A stretch of DNA of 64,000 bases from Melieria omissa (Eukaryota > Arthropoda > Insecta > Diptera > Ulidiidae). Under the pieces are notes generated by a model. The model searched no databases. It was not told the origin of the DNA and saw nothing but the letters and a program-made list of their open reading frames with translations. How positions within the stretch are numbered: position 1 is the first letter of the stretch; each line of letters starts with the position of its first letter. Shown piece by piece: positions 35,188 through 45,780 of this stretch. The stretch spans positions 66,554,577 through 66,618,576 of the forward strand of contig OZ020267.1 in assembly GCA_963971225.1 (NCBI GenBank), written 5' to 3'. Position numbers and translations under genes: made by a program.

Positions 35188-36918
35188 TAATATGGTTCTT
35201 TTAATGGACGAAATGGCAATCGTAGAGAATTACGATACAATCAAAAACTAGATTTAATTGACGGATTTGAATGCACAGGCTTCGAAAGAACAAAAAAAAT
35301 TGGTAAGCAAGTATGTGTATTTATGTTGAAGTCCATGTTCTCGAGTTGGTGTTCAATTTTAAACTATTTTGTGTCAGAGAATGGATTAACAGCAGATACG
35401 TTGTGCAAAATAATTAAAGAAAATTTTAAAATTTTAAGCAATTTTGGTATAGTAGTGAACGTTTTGGTTTGTGATCAGGGGTCTTCTAATAGAAAGTGTT
35501 TCTCCGACTTAGGCGTATGTATAGAGAAACCATACTTTCAATTTCAAAATCAAAAAATTTATTGCATGTTCGATTTCCCACATTTAATCAAGTCATTGCG
35601 AAATGATTGGCTTAAATGCGACTTGAAAACGCCTGATGGTTTAGTTAGCTTTAAAGTAGTTCAAGAGCTTTGGGAGAGGGAAGAAAATTGTAAAACCAAA
35701 ATGTGCCCAAAATTGACTAGACAACACATATTTCCAAATTCATTTGAAAAAATGCGTGTTAAATTTGCCACGCAAGTGTTCAGTAAAACAGTTGAAGCTG
35801 CTATCAGAACAATTTCAGACATAAGTGGATTTAAAAAAATCACACAAGAGGTAGCGTTATCCACAGCTGATTTTATAGCAAAAATTTATCAAATATTTGA
35901 TTGCATGAATAGTGGATCTTTGTATGCAGATAACTGCTACCGATCTGCTCTTCAGATTAAGAAAGAATCGCACACACTTATTCAAACATTTTTATATTAT
36001 CTAGAGGAAGTGAAATTTGTTGATGAAAAAAAACGAGTTTTCTTCCTAGATGGCATGAAACTATCCTTAAAATCGGTCCTTCTACTTGTAGATGAAATAT
36101 TAAAAGATAATTCGGACAAGTTTTTTATTATGACAAAGGCCTTTAACCAGGACAAGTTGGAGAATACGTTTGCTGTGTTAAGGCAAAAAGGAGGTAATAA
36201 TTGTAACCCCTCTGTAGCTGAACTTAATAATATCTTAGCCAGGTTATTAGCCTTTAAAATAATAAAGTTTAGCTCCTCTACCAATTGTGAAGAGACGCAA
36301 GATTCAATGACTAATTTAATTTCAAGCGCTTCTTTTAATGAGGATGTTTTGCAGGCTAATGGCGATGATAATGACAATGAAATCCTGGAAAATCTTGATC
36401 TAAGTAGTGAGATGCACGAGGCGTATTTTGTAGGTGACACCTTTTGTAATCTGAAAGATATTAACTTAGAGCTGGTTTCCATGAGGTATTTTGTTGGATA
36501 CGTAGCGTACAAAATCATTCCTAAATTAAATTGTGAAAAATGCGGTGACGAATTGAGAAAAAGGGATGAAGTTTTGACTGCTCCAAGTGAAATTTTTATT
36601 TTTCACAAAAATTATCAGTCAATTTCTGATTTTGGTAATCTTTTTGCTCCTTCCAATTCCCTAATGAATGTATGCATGAAACATATTTTAATTTTTCATA
36701 AAATCTTCGAAGCAGAACCTGAAAAAATTGGTATTAAGGCACATGTTTTACAATCTTGTAAAAATGCTACACCTGAATGGTTCCATGGTGAGTGCTGTAA
36801 CCATAGAGTCCAAATTTTAGATTTTCTTATTTTAGTTCTTCTACGAAAACACTGCATGTGGGCTGTGCAAAAAGGAAGTTCGAAAGAACGAAAATTGAAA
36901 ATAATTGTTGGCAAATAA
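35188..36918 (+). pseudogene. P-type transposase catalytic region
   Basis: The first acidic motif (LLMDEMAI, about 35198-35221) lies in one frame that stops at TAG 35249-35251; from about 35231 the reading continues one base out of phase (RYNQKLDLIDGFEC) and then runs uninterrupted to TAA 36916-36918. Visible motifs are VCDQGSSN (second aspartate), DFPHLIKSLRNDW, and NQDKLENTFAVLRQKGGNN, whose D-x-x-E matches the late acidic pair of P transposase. The stretch between them corresponds to the inserted GTP-binding region. A Cys-rich C-terminus (CEKCGDELRKRD) follows. All three acidic motifs are preserved though split by a frame break, suggesting recent loss of activity. AATAAA overlaps the stop codon. 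Confidence 0.9.
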
Positions 36919-37340
36919 AAAAATTCTTATTAAAAATTATTATTTATGAAAGATAAATTTAAACGAAAGTAAAACAATAAACATAAAACCTTACAATAAT
37001 ATTCTTAATAAATAACTATAAACGCTCTTGTGCAACATGTTTGCACCCATATTTTACTACACCAAGTTCACGCATTTTTTTTGCTAATTGTAATTTGCTT
37101 GTGATTATAAAAAAGAAAGCAGAAATAGCGACGCAACAATTACCAACAACAATGCTATCCCGCCTGCACGGCACAGCGCAAAAAACAGTATACCGCTAAC
37201 TTTTTTTTGTTTGCCAATATTATAATGCTATTCCCCGCGACAACAAAAGCAGCGTTCATCGTCATGTTTATCAAGTGGCGCAACAGCAGCGAGAATACGA
37301 ATGAGTACAGAAGCGACTTCAATTCACATGTTACGCCGAA

Positions 37341-37394
37341 GTTACAGAGATTTCTGCTGTTAGTAACAGAGATTTCTGCTGTCAATAACAGAGG
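37341..37394. repeat. 22-bp tandem repeat near the right end of the P element
   Basis: Units gttacagagatttctgctgt-ta at 37341-37362 and 37363-37384 are followed by a partial third unit. It lies about 45 bases inside the right inverted repeat and could be a subterminal protein-binding site. Confidence 0.85.
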
Positions 37395-37469
37395 GTACTA
37401 CCAGCAGTACCCAAGTACAACGCGTTTGCTTGTATGAGATGCGCGTTCTATATTACTTCATATTCTTTG

Positions 37470-37945
37470 GTCATAGTCAAAGTCAAAGTCAAAGTCAAAG
37501 TCAAAGTCAAAGTCAAAGTCATAGTCAAAGTCAAAGTCAAAGTCAAAGTCAAAGTCAAAGTCAAAGTCAAAGTCAAAGTCAAAGTCAAAGTCAAAGTCAG
37601 AAGTAGAAGTAGAAGTAGAAGTAGAGGTAGAGGTAGAAGTAGAAGTAGAAGTAGAAGTAGAAGTAGAAGTAGAAGTAGAAGTAGAAGTAGAAGTAGAAGT
37701 AGAAGTAGAAGTAGAAGTAGAAGTAGAAGTAGAAGTAGACGTAGAAGTAGAAGTAGAAGTAGAAGTAGAAGTAGAAGTAGAAGTAGAAGTAGAAGTAGAA
37801 GTAGAAGTAGAAGTAGAAGTAGAAGTAGAAGTGGAAGTAGATGTAGAAGTAGAAGCAGAAGTAGAAGTAGAAGTAGAAAGAAGAAGTAGAAGTAGAAAGA
37901 AGAAGTAGAAGTAGAAGAAATAGTAGTAGAAGCGCAAGTAGATAT
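37470..37945. repeat. Composite hexanucleotide satellite, right arm
   Basis: Begins with the target duplication GTCATAG, then about 20 AGTCAA units to 37598, then AGAAGT units to about 37880, then degenerate AGAAGT-type sequence. The same variant word agtcatagtc occurs again at 37516-37525. The block order (AGTCAA inside, AGAAGT outside) mirrors the left arm while both arms read on the same strand, so they are the two halves of one pre-existing array split by the transposon. Degenerate outer segments on both sides share agtagaagcgcaag (near 33102 and 37926, again near 37983). Confidence 0.95.
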
Positions 37946-38610
37946 AAATGAAAAGTAGAAGAAGTAAATAAAACGAAATAGTAGTAGAAGCGCAAGTACA
38001 GATAAATTAAATGTAAACAGACGTGAATAGAAACGGGAATATACGTAGAAGAAGAAATTATAAATAAACAGTGGAATAAGATGAAGTGGAAGTGAAAATA
38101 AAAGAGAATAGACCGTCAAAATAGATAATGGAATGGGAGAATTAGGTAAGGAAGCAGAGGAGAAGCAAAAATAAGGAAGTGAAAGTGAATATGGATTCAA
38201 AACTTATATTTGGAGCAGAAGAAAATGTGTGAATGGTGCAGCAGAAGTAAAAACCGGAAGTTAAAGTAAAAGTAAATGAGAAAATATAATTAACAGGTCA
38301 TAAAGTAATTTCGCATATATATATGTTTGTGACATAATGTAAAAAGTTGTCAATCTCAAGTAACCAGCAAAGCAACAACCTGGAGTCCTCGACAGCACCC
38401 GCACTCGCATTACTCTTTCTTACTTTCCTTCCAAATTTTCAAGAAATGATGAATTGTTAGCAATTTTTCTGTTGCTATTTTTGTAAGTGCCAACGATATT
38501 TGTAGCTTAAAATAAATTCAAATATTCAAAAAGTGGCCGCAAGTGCGTTCCACAGTATCTGTTGCTGCTCAAAGCAATTTTTAAACATTGAAAATCTTTT
38601 TCCACTACAC

Positions 38611-38638
38611 GTGTGTATGTGTGTGTGTGTGTGTGTGG
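38611..38638. repeat. GT dinucleotide microsatellite
   Basis: Nearly uninterrupted GT run with one TA interruption. Confidence 0.9.
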
Positions 38639-38662
38639 TTTGCATCCCTGCAAGGACAGTGA

Positions 38663-38956
38663 CCATCATTTGATCAATCATATGACAATCACATGTGATG
38701 AAATTTCGATCACAATCTCCATCATTTTTCCACTAGCAGTGTGAAAAATGTGATGGGTATTTTTGTGTCCATGTGATTCTGCATCACCTTCGTACACAGG
38801 CGATTTAAAACGTAGTCCAACATATAGTTGTCTCGCTCACTCTAATCAGCAATGATCAAATCCCAATCACGTGTGATTCATCACTGCTGATAAAATTTCT
38901 CTCATCAGTGATATCAAAAGGCATCACACTTGACGCATAAACCTATCACAGCTGAT
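38663..38956. repeat. Cluster of ATCA/TGAT words and palindromes
   Basis: About two dozen ATCA or TGAT words crowd this block, including TGATCA (38671-38676), the perfect 12-bp palindrome ATCACATGTGAT (38688-38699) and the near-palindrome AATCACGTGTGATT (38865-38878), which contains the E-box CACGTG. The block could fold on itself or bind a dimeric protein repeatedly. No clear terminal repeats or target duplication were found. Confidence 0.5.
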
Positions 38957-40837
38957 TGAAAATAAAAAAGCCTTGGCATTTTATTATTTCATATGCCTAT
39001 TTTTATAAAAAAGGTTTTTATTATTCAAAAATCATTAATTTACACATTTATAGTGCGAACCAAAGTAATTAAATTATTAAAAATTTGGCAAATGTAATGA
39101 AATGAAATTGACCCTCAGTCCACGACATTTTTGAGGTTAGGAGCGCTAGCGCTGAACACAATCTGCAAAGATTAAATGAAAAGAATGCTAGCATTAGGCA
39201 AACAATTCTTTTGATACGCTTCTCATCTATTTTAAATAAAATTTAATTAACATATTTTTTACAAAATTAATAAACAATTGTACTTATCTTTTTTTAACTT
39301 TTCCACCGCTGACCTGCTTTTGACACACTTTTATTACACTTTTCACAATTTGACAATTGCGTCATGGGCGCAAGCGTCATAACGGCACGTGCCGTATGTA
39401 CATATAGTGCCATCTCGTTTTCTCATACAGGGAAATTTGGCGTACTGAAACTTCTTTTTCCCGCTTGCATGGAACATACTTAAAAATTTCCTTTGTAAAT
39501 GTTTATGTGTTAGTTTCAGCGAGAATTTTTGTAAATGTGTTGGAGTTTCGATCACACGTGTCTGGCAGGGATATGGCTGCGTGTGCGTTAATGTCTGTGT
39601 CGTGCCGCAAGTTCGCGCCGCATGTCATCACCTCGCTGCCGACAGACTGCTGCTAACACACAACCAGCTGCAGCACAACACAACACACAAACGCACTGCA
39701 TTGCCTAATGCCGCTGCAACAACGTCAGCGCGTGCGGCCCCGCGCCGATCAACAGCGGCAGCAAATTTGTGAGCAACTGCAGCTCACATGGAAAAATCAG
39801 TGAAAGCGAACAAGTGCCTTGGCTTTGGTTTATTTGCTGCTGTGTTGAAAGATTATGATCAGCCATGGACGCCAACAGCAGCAGCAACAACACCGCCACC
39901 TCTACTACTACACAGTACTCAGTACCGGCAACAACAACAACGACGAGTTGAAGAAAATTTGAAAATTGTGGCAAAGTTGTTGTGCGCGCAGCGGCTACTG
40001 TCAGTCAGTTCGATCGCGTGCGCAGCTATTTGACGTCCAATGCGCGTCCAAAACTACTGTGGCTGCTGCTGCTACTGTTGCAGCTCGAACGCTGTGCGCC
40101 GCAATGTGAAAAATTCGATGTTAATTCTTTAATGGCATTTAATTGAGTTTAAAGTGTATAATTTTCCTGCGTTGACTACATTTTTGCTCTCTCTTCCCTC
40201 GCTTGTCTTCGTCGTTTACTGCGCGCAGCAGCAACTCGTTGCGATGGTTGGGTGTTTCGGCGTGTAACATAGATAAGCGTTACTGCCCATTGGTGAAGCG
40301 ATAAATTGGGTGAAAATTCGAAATGATTCACGCACATTTTGATAATTCGATTAAAATATTAAAGTCCAGTTAGACTGTTCAGGCGAGATCAAAGCGGCTT
40401 TAAATCTGCCGCTTGAACACGCACACAGTTGTGGTTGCAAGCTCAGTTAAGGGGGCAACTTGAGGGGTTTAAATAATAGTTTTCATGGGAGCATAGACAA
40501 TTTTTCAATGAAAGAAATGAAACATATGGAAGCGTTTTGAAAGCGTTACCAGATTATGTCCACTTAAGTATGGAAAGTGTATCAGGTGAAACGATGATTT
40601 CGGCCTTCAACTTATATACAATTTAACTTTCGATAAAAGGGAATATCGAACCAAATGTGCGTATTGCACTGGACGGTAATAAGAAAACGGTGTAGTTTAG
40701 GCTCCCTTGTGTCCTATTTTAGACAATGAACTAAATAAAATTACATAAATTCGGAACCAGGCCATGCTGTGGTGTCAGTTCTATGAAAATAGACCATAAA
40801 CTATCCCTTTCTCTCTATAATTTAGTTTTTGGTTTAA

Positions 40838-41000
40838 CCCTTTCGGGACGGAGTTTAATTTTGAAATCCAAAATACTCTCAGTAGAAATATTCCCAAATT
40901 CAAAAATTCTGAAATCATCTTCATTATCATCATTTGAATAATTGTTTTGAGGGGCAATAAAAACTCGCTGCGACGTATTATCCCAGTAGTCCCGAAAGGG
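40838..41000. mobile_element. 163-bp TTAA-type MITE related to family B
   Basis: Ends CCCTTTCGGGAC (left) and GTCCCGAAAGGG (right) are perfect inverted repeats. TTAA precedes it (40834-40837) and TTAG follows (41001-41004), a one-base decay of the duplication. It shares the CCCTTTCG start with family B but has a different interior. Confidence 0.85.
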
Positions 41001-42020
41001 TTAGATTTACAGGGTTTAAAGGGTTGGATACAGATTTTTACTGGGGAAACTTAAAATTTTAAATTTTACGTTTTACGTTTTTTTCTTCATTTACTTCAGC
41101 CAAAATTAAAAAAAAAGTACCTTAATTGAAAGAAAACGTTAAATTTAAAAGTTATCTAATTTTTCTGTTTCTTCTTCCTTTATAATGTCAAGATATACCA
41201 TTAAAAAACGTGTATACTTTTCTTCTTTAAACTTAAATATTAGGTTTATTAATGTCGTATTTTTCCTAAAACTTCAAACTATTCTAAGATCCAACAAAAA
41301 AATATATTCTTAGAACCATAGAGGATGCAGATGTCCTATGAAAATAAACCATAAACTACCCCTTTCTCTCTATAATTCAGTTTTTGGTTTAAGGTCCGCT
41401 GAATGAGTTAACCTTTTCGCTACAGATTTTTACTGGGGAAAGTTAAAAGTTAAAACTTTACGTTTTTACGTTTTTTTTCTTCATTTACTTCAGCCAAAAT
41501 TAAAAACAAAGTATCTTAATTGAAAGAAAACGTCAAATTTAAAAGTTATCAAATTTTCTGCTTCTTCTTCCTTTATAATGTCAAGATGTACCATTAAAAA
41601 ACGTGTATACTTCTCTTCTTTAAACTTAAATATTAGGTTTATTAATGTCGTATTTTTCCTAAAACTTCAAACTATTCTAAGAACCAACAAAAAAATATAT
41701 TCTTAGAACCATAGAGGATGCAGATGTCCTATGAAAATAAACCATAAACTACCCCTTTCTCTCTATAATTTAGTTATTGGTTTAAGGTCCGCTGAATGAG
41801 TTAACCTTTTCGCTACAGATTTTTACTGGGGAAAGTTAAAAGTTAAAACTTTACGTTTTTACGTTTTTTTTCTTCATTTACTTCAGCCAAAATTAAAAAC
41901 AAAGTATCTTAATTGAAAGAAAACGTCAAATTTAAAAGTTATCAAATTTTCTGCTTCTTCTTCCTTTATAATGTCAAGATGTACCATTAAAAAAGTGTAT
42001 ACTTCTCTTCTTTACACTTA

Positions 42021-42566
42021 CAGTGGGTGGTCAAGCAATAAGCACGCTTCAAGCAATCAAACGCTTTTTATGTTTAAATCAAACTTACAATTTTTTATAT
42101 TATAATTTTATTTCAGAACAAATAAGAAGATATTTTTCAAGTGAATTGTACAGTTTTTTGCATCATCCCTAAAAAAAACAGAAATTTGTTCAATACACCG
42201 TTCCAAACTACTTAAAACAATAATAACCCAGACTTAATGCGAGTATTTTTCAATATATCGGTTTTCTTTTAATGTTGTTCCCGAAAATAAACGATTTTCT
42301 CATAATGATTTTACAATTCGAATCAACACTTCACTATTACAGATTTACAACAAAAGTTCAATTTAATATTGCTGCTAACAAAGTTCCGTTATCGTGCTCC
42401 CATGGCACATAACCTCATAAATACCATTAGAAATACTGTGGGACAAACAAGCTAAGCAAACAATAAAACAAAAAGCGTTTGGAAACTATTTTAGTACGTC
42501 TTACATCCACTTAAACATGACAATTTAGATTTTTCGTAAGCGTGCTAATTGCTTGACCACCCACTG
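42021..42566. mobile_element. Tc1-type MITE (546 bp) nested in the tandem repeat
   Basis: Inverted ends CAGTGGGTGGTCAAGCAAT-AGCACGC are nearly identical at both sides and flanked by TA (42019-42020, 42567-42568). A second inverted pair (aaacgctttttatgttt near 42060; aaacaaaaagcgttt near 42466) lies inside, resembling the IR/DR layout of Tc1 elements. Units 1 and 2 of the surrounding tandem repeat supply the empty site: ctttaaacttaaatattagg there corresponds to ctttacactTA + TAaatgttcag here. No transposase frame is present. Confidence 0.93.
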
Positions 42567-42714
42567 TAAATGTTCAGTTTATTAATTTCGTATTTTTCCT
42601 AAAACTTCAAACTATTCTAAGGACCAACAGAAAAATGTCTTCTTGCAACCATAGATGCAGACGTCCACAAACATCATGTATCCATATACCAGATACCACA
42701 TAGCGAAGGGTTAA

Positions 42715-45300
42715 TCAATGTTTAAATTTGTCCCAAAACCTTTCCAAATCCCCAATGAATAACTCGACTATTCGAACTTTTTTCATTACATGTCAATATC
42801 TGTCAGTTACATGATCTTATCACTGTCACTTGTTTACGATTTATTACCATTGCTACTTGATTAATACTATTGAATATTCCACCTACGCAACAACAACATA
42901 AATCATAAGTGCGCTCGAGATTGGATATACAATCGTAGCTCTCAATGGCGTCACTGTCAGACCGCATATTGCGCGCACATTAGCCGCACGGCGAGCGTGA
43001 CAGCTGTCAGCAATATGTCAATTGAAAAATGCAACCGTGTGCAGCAACAAGTGCAGCGCAACACGTCTGTGCGCGAACTAACAAATGTTAATGTAATTAA
43101 TAATTGAAATACGCTTTTGTCATGCAAATCGTGTGGCTAATTTGCACATTAATTGTGCGGCCTGGCAACTCGCAGCTCATAGAATGGAAGCGGTGACAAA
43201 TAAGTACGTGTTGGCAGTTTAAGAGATACAAAAACCAAGTGTGTAGATCGAATAGATTTATACGAGAACCAATTGTTGTGGGCGTACGTTTAAGAGTCGT
43301 TAAGTTTGTCGGTGGATTTAGTTGTTGGTTTTTTTGATATTTAAGCCAGGGAAAGCTATAATTTTGCTATAAAAACTTGAGTCATTAATAAACGATAAAA
43401 GTGTCATTTGCATTATAATAAAATGACGCGCACTGTTATTAATATTTTTTTGTTTGTTTAGGTATTTAATTTGGTTTTTTTCAGCAGCTGTTATAGATTT
43501 TTTATGATCATTTCATGTGGTCTGCCTAGTAGGGGCGGCGCAAAAAAAAGCGGCTGCGCAGATTGAATTGTATTGTCAGCCGGGAGGATCACAATTTATG
43601 GTCGGCACTTTACGACTCAAGAAACAACAAACAATTTTTCATATTAAACACTTACCACAAAGACCGCAAGACGCGTGGAGCAGCGTGTCGAAGCGCAGCG
43701 GAAAATGGGTCAACGGGCACATACAACCACAAATAAAAGTACATATAATCGCACGCTTCAGTCACGATAATAAAAGCTGCGCTTCCCATGGTTATTGTTG
43801 CTGTTGTAATAAATGACATTTTAACTATCGCGCGCGCTTAAGTCCGGCCGCTACTGTCAGCTTAAGCGCGTATCATAAAAACATGGACTTTATTGCGTCC
43901 AACAATGTTGGCGGCAGGCTGCCGCAGGCCAGTTTTCGGGCTGGTTGCAAGTCGAACGCATAAGTTGGCATTTTACGGCATCATTCCGACATGCAATGCG
44001 ACAGCGGAACAAAAGCTTTGTTGCTATGTGTGTGTGTGCCAGCCTGGTAACTGGTAAACTGTTCCGGTGATCTTTCGTTTTGTGTATCTTTGCCAATCTA
44101 CGAGCAACGCTTAACGGTGTGTTTATTTGAAATGCCATCAAATTCAACCCGCCACTGCGATTCCCACCAACGCCCACCACTGCTTGCTTGCCCCATCCAT
44201 CCGTACTTCTGGGTATCTACAACTCCATTGCAATATCGCGCTATACCTATCTCAGCGCGTCGCTTGACTGGAGCCCCGCCGCTCAAGTGCCTTGCTAACG
44301 ATCTTGTTAATACCGCATTAAGCGTTTGTGGGTGCCTTATTTACGCACGTCACACGCCATAACGCGCTCAGAGGCGCGCATCGCCGGCGGCACCGCCAAC
44401 GTCAAGTGCCACTTTGGCCCGCACTCCAGCCGGCAACTTCACGAATACTTGAAATCTTACTTATGCGAAGCGCACCGTGGGCGGCTTCGAGATTGGCTTC
44501 CTTCTCCGCTGCTCTCTATGCTTTATTTTCCGCGTCATTCTATGCCCTATCTTTGTTATTTGTTGGTTTTTCCTTTCTTTTTTTTGCAAAATTTTTATAG
44601 CTGCGCATGCTTGCAGCGTTTGTCAGCCGCATTGTGGCGGCAGACAGCTGAAGTGGCGAATGCATTTCAGTTGCTGCCGCTCGGCTCGAATAATCGCTCA
44701 ATGTGCCAATTGATATGCGTGTCTAACAGCGCAATTATCAGAGCAAACAAATGGGTAGGTGGGACAGATAGTTGCAGGCAGGCGGACGTCTGCTGGTGTA
44801 GACTGCTGCCGGCAGTTCATTGTGCGTAGATGTCTTGTGGCGAGCGGAAGGAAGCGCGCACAGGGAGCAAGAGCATTAAAGTGATAATTAAGTGGGTGAT
44901 ACAGTGGGCTGCGTAACTGTTGTGTTATCTAAATCTTGAATAAATATTGGCAACAGTGGGTAGCAGCTTCCTCTAGAGTGTTGAAAGAAAATTATGAATA
45001 AATTCATAGAACTTGAGGAAAGCATTAGTGAATCCAGAGATTAAGTGTTAAACAAACTGAAATGTATGAAATTATTTATTTTCGTTAATTATGGTTGAGG
45101 CTTAACAAACAATGATAAACTTTTGAAGGTGAACTTGCCTATGAAAAAGCCATTCAAAATTGGTATAAAACTGTAGGTTTCTTTTATTCATGAAAAATAT
45201 TTCACACGTTGGTTGTGGGACAGTGGGTCTCAGTCTCGTTAATATTATTAAAAGTATCGAATTCACACACTTAAAGTTAAATACGTTTTTAACTCTACAG
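42715..45300. other. Spacer with a GC-richer block, no recognised gene
   Basis: GC-richer DNA at 43510-44830 gives overlapping frames of 62-167 codons on both strands without recognisable domains. The rest is AT-rich spacer. Confidence 0.5.
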
Positions 45301-45780
45301 TGCTGATGTGACAAAACGGTTAATGTACTGGACCAATAGGGAATCATGGGTTTGAAACTCATTCGCGCAACACCCAGTACAGACTTCTTCAGCGGTTCAA
45401 TGCCAAAGCACAGAAAGCCTCGACTTCATTGTTCGAAGTCGACTCGAAAGAACCAGCACCCAGTACAGATCGCTTCAGCGGTTCAATACCAAAGCCCAGA
45501 GAATAAAATAATTGCCAATCAGAAAGTCTCGACTTTATCGTTCGAAGTTGACATATAATTGTAGGTCCTTTCTTTATGTAAAAAATTATGTGCTGATAAG
45601 ACAAAATAGTTAAAATACTATGCTCATGTATTTGAAACTCATTCGGATAGCACTCAATACAGACTTTTTTAGCGGTTCAATACCAAAACCCAGAAAGTAT
45701 TGACTACGTCATTCGAAGTCGTCATAGAACTGTAGGTCCTTTCTTCATGTAAAAATTAAACAGACATTCTACAACTTGAA
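45301..45780 (+). repeat. Degenerate tandem block with a tRNA-like head (possible SINE)
   Basis: A unit starting tgctgatgtgacaaaacgg (45301) recurs at about 45590 (tgctgataagacaaaatag). The inner motif caccagtacaga-ttcttcagcggttcaat type occurs at 45371, 45457 and 45651, each followed by tcgactt-attgttcgaagt. The head resembles a pol III promoter: TGACAAAACGG (45309) approaches an A box and GGTTTGAAACT (45349) a B box. Bases 45347-45363 can form a 5-bp stem with a 7-base loop TTTGAAA like a tRNA T arm. A tRNA-derived SINE is inference. Confidence 0.5.

Larger units (their letters stand above)
33849..37469 (+). mobile_element. P-superfamily DNA transposon, nearly full length (3621 bp)
   Basis: Matching 31-bp inverted repeats close the element: left 33849-33879 (CAAAGAATATGAAGTAATAT...) and right 37439-37469. 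The 7-mer GTCATAG lies directly outside both ends (33842-33848 and 37470-37476) and is a target duplication. P elements of Drosophila use 31-bp ends and 8-bp duplications; the ProtoP/Hoppel branch is known for 7-bp ones, so the 7 bp may point there (inference). Inside, in order: a 40-bp repeat leader (34286-34475), a THAP zinc finger, a coiled coil, an RNase H-like transposase with inserted domain, and a 22-bp repeat (37341-37394). The gene has frame breaks and an apparent internal deletion, so this copy is probably mobile only with help from another source. Confidence 0.93.
37946..40780. other. Spacer with microsatellites and an ATCA/TGAT-rich block
   Basis: Contains degenerate AGAAGT-like sequence to about 38280, a GT run at 38611-38638, the palindrome-rich block at 38663-38956, and CAA/CAG tracts near 39660-39960. 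No gene recognised. The 63- to 89-codon frames near 39465-40033 translate low-complexity CAA/CAG sequence. Confidence 0.55.
40781..42714. repeat. Tandem amplification of family B MITE plus flank, 392-bp period
   Basis: The word acagatttttactgggga starts at 41030, 41422 and 41815, a period of 392-393. Each unit holds most of a family B MITE followed by about 55 bases of flank (ctatgaaaataaaccataaa..., at 40781, 41336 and 41729). The first flank copy precedes the 163-bp MITE. Units 2 and 3 are almost identical, so the last duplication is recent. Unit 3 is split by a Tc1-type MITE and ends with a complete family B terminus (tagcgaaggg at 42701-42710) and TTAA (42711-42714). Confidence 0.9.

Noticed and set aside
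33849..37469. Viral or bacterial origin for the THAP/RNase H frames
   Set aside because: THAP finger, QDKLEN motif, 31-bp ends and target duplication all indicate a P-superfamily transposon.
37434..38200. Frames of 132-250 codons encoding RS, ST, LL or FY repeats
   Set aside because: Same reason: translation of the AGAAGT/AGTCAA array, not an SR-rich protein gene.
44326..44829. 167-codon plus-strand frame
   Set aside because: Three overlapping frames in the same GC-rich block are all open; none has a recognisable motif.
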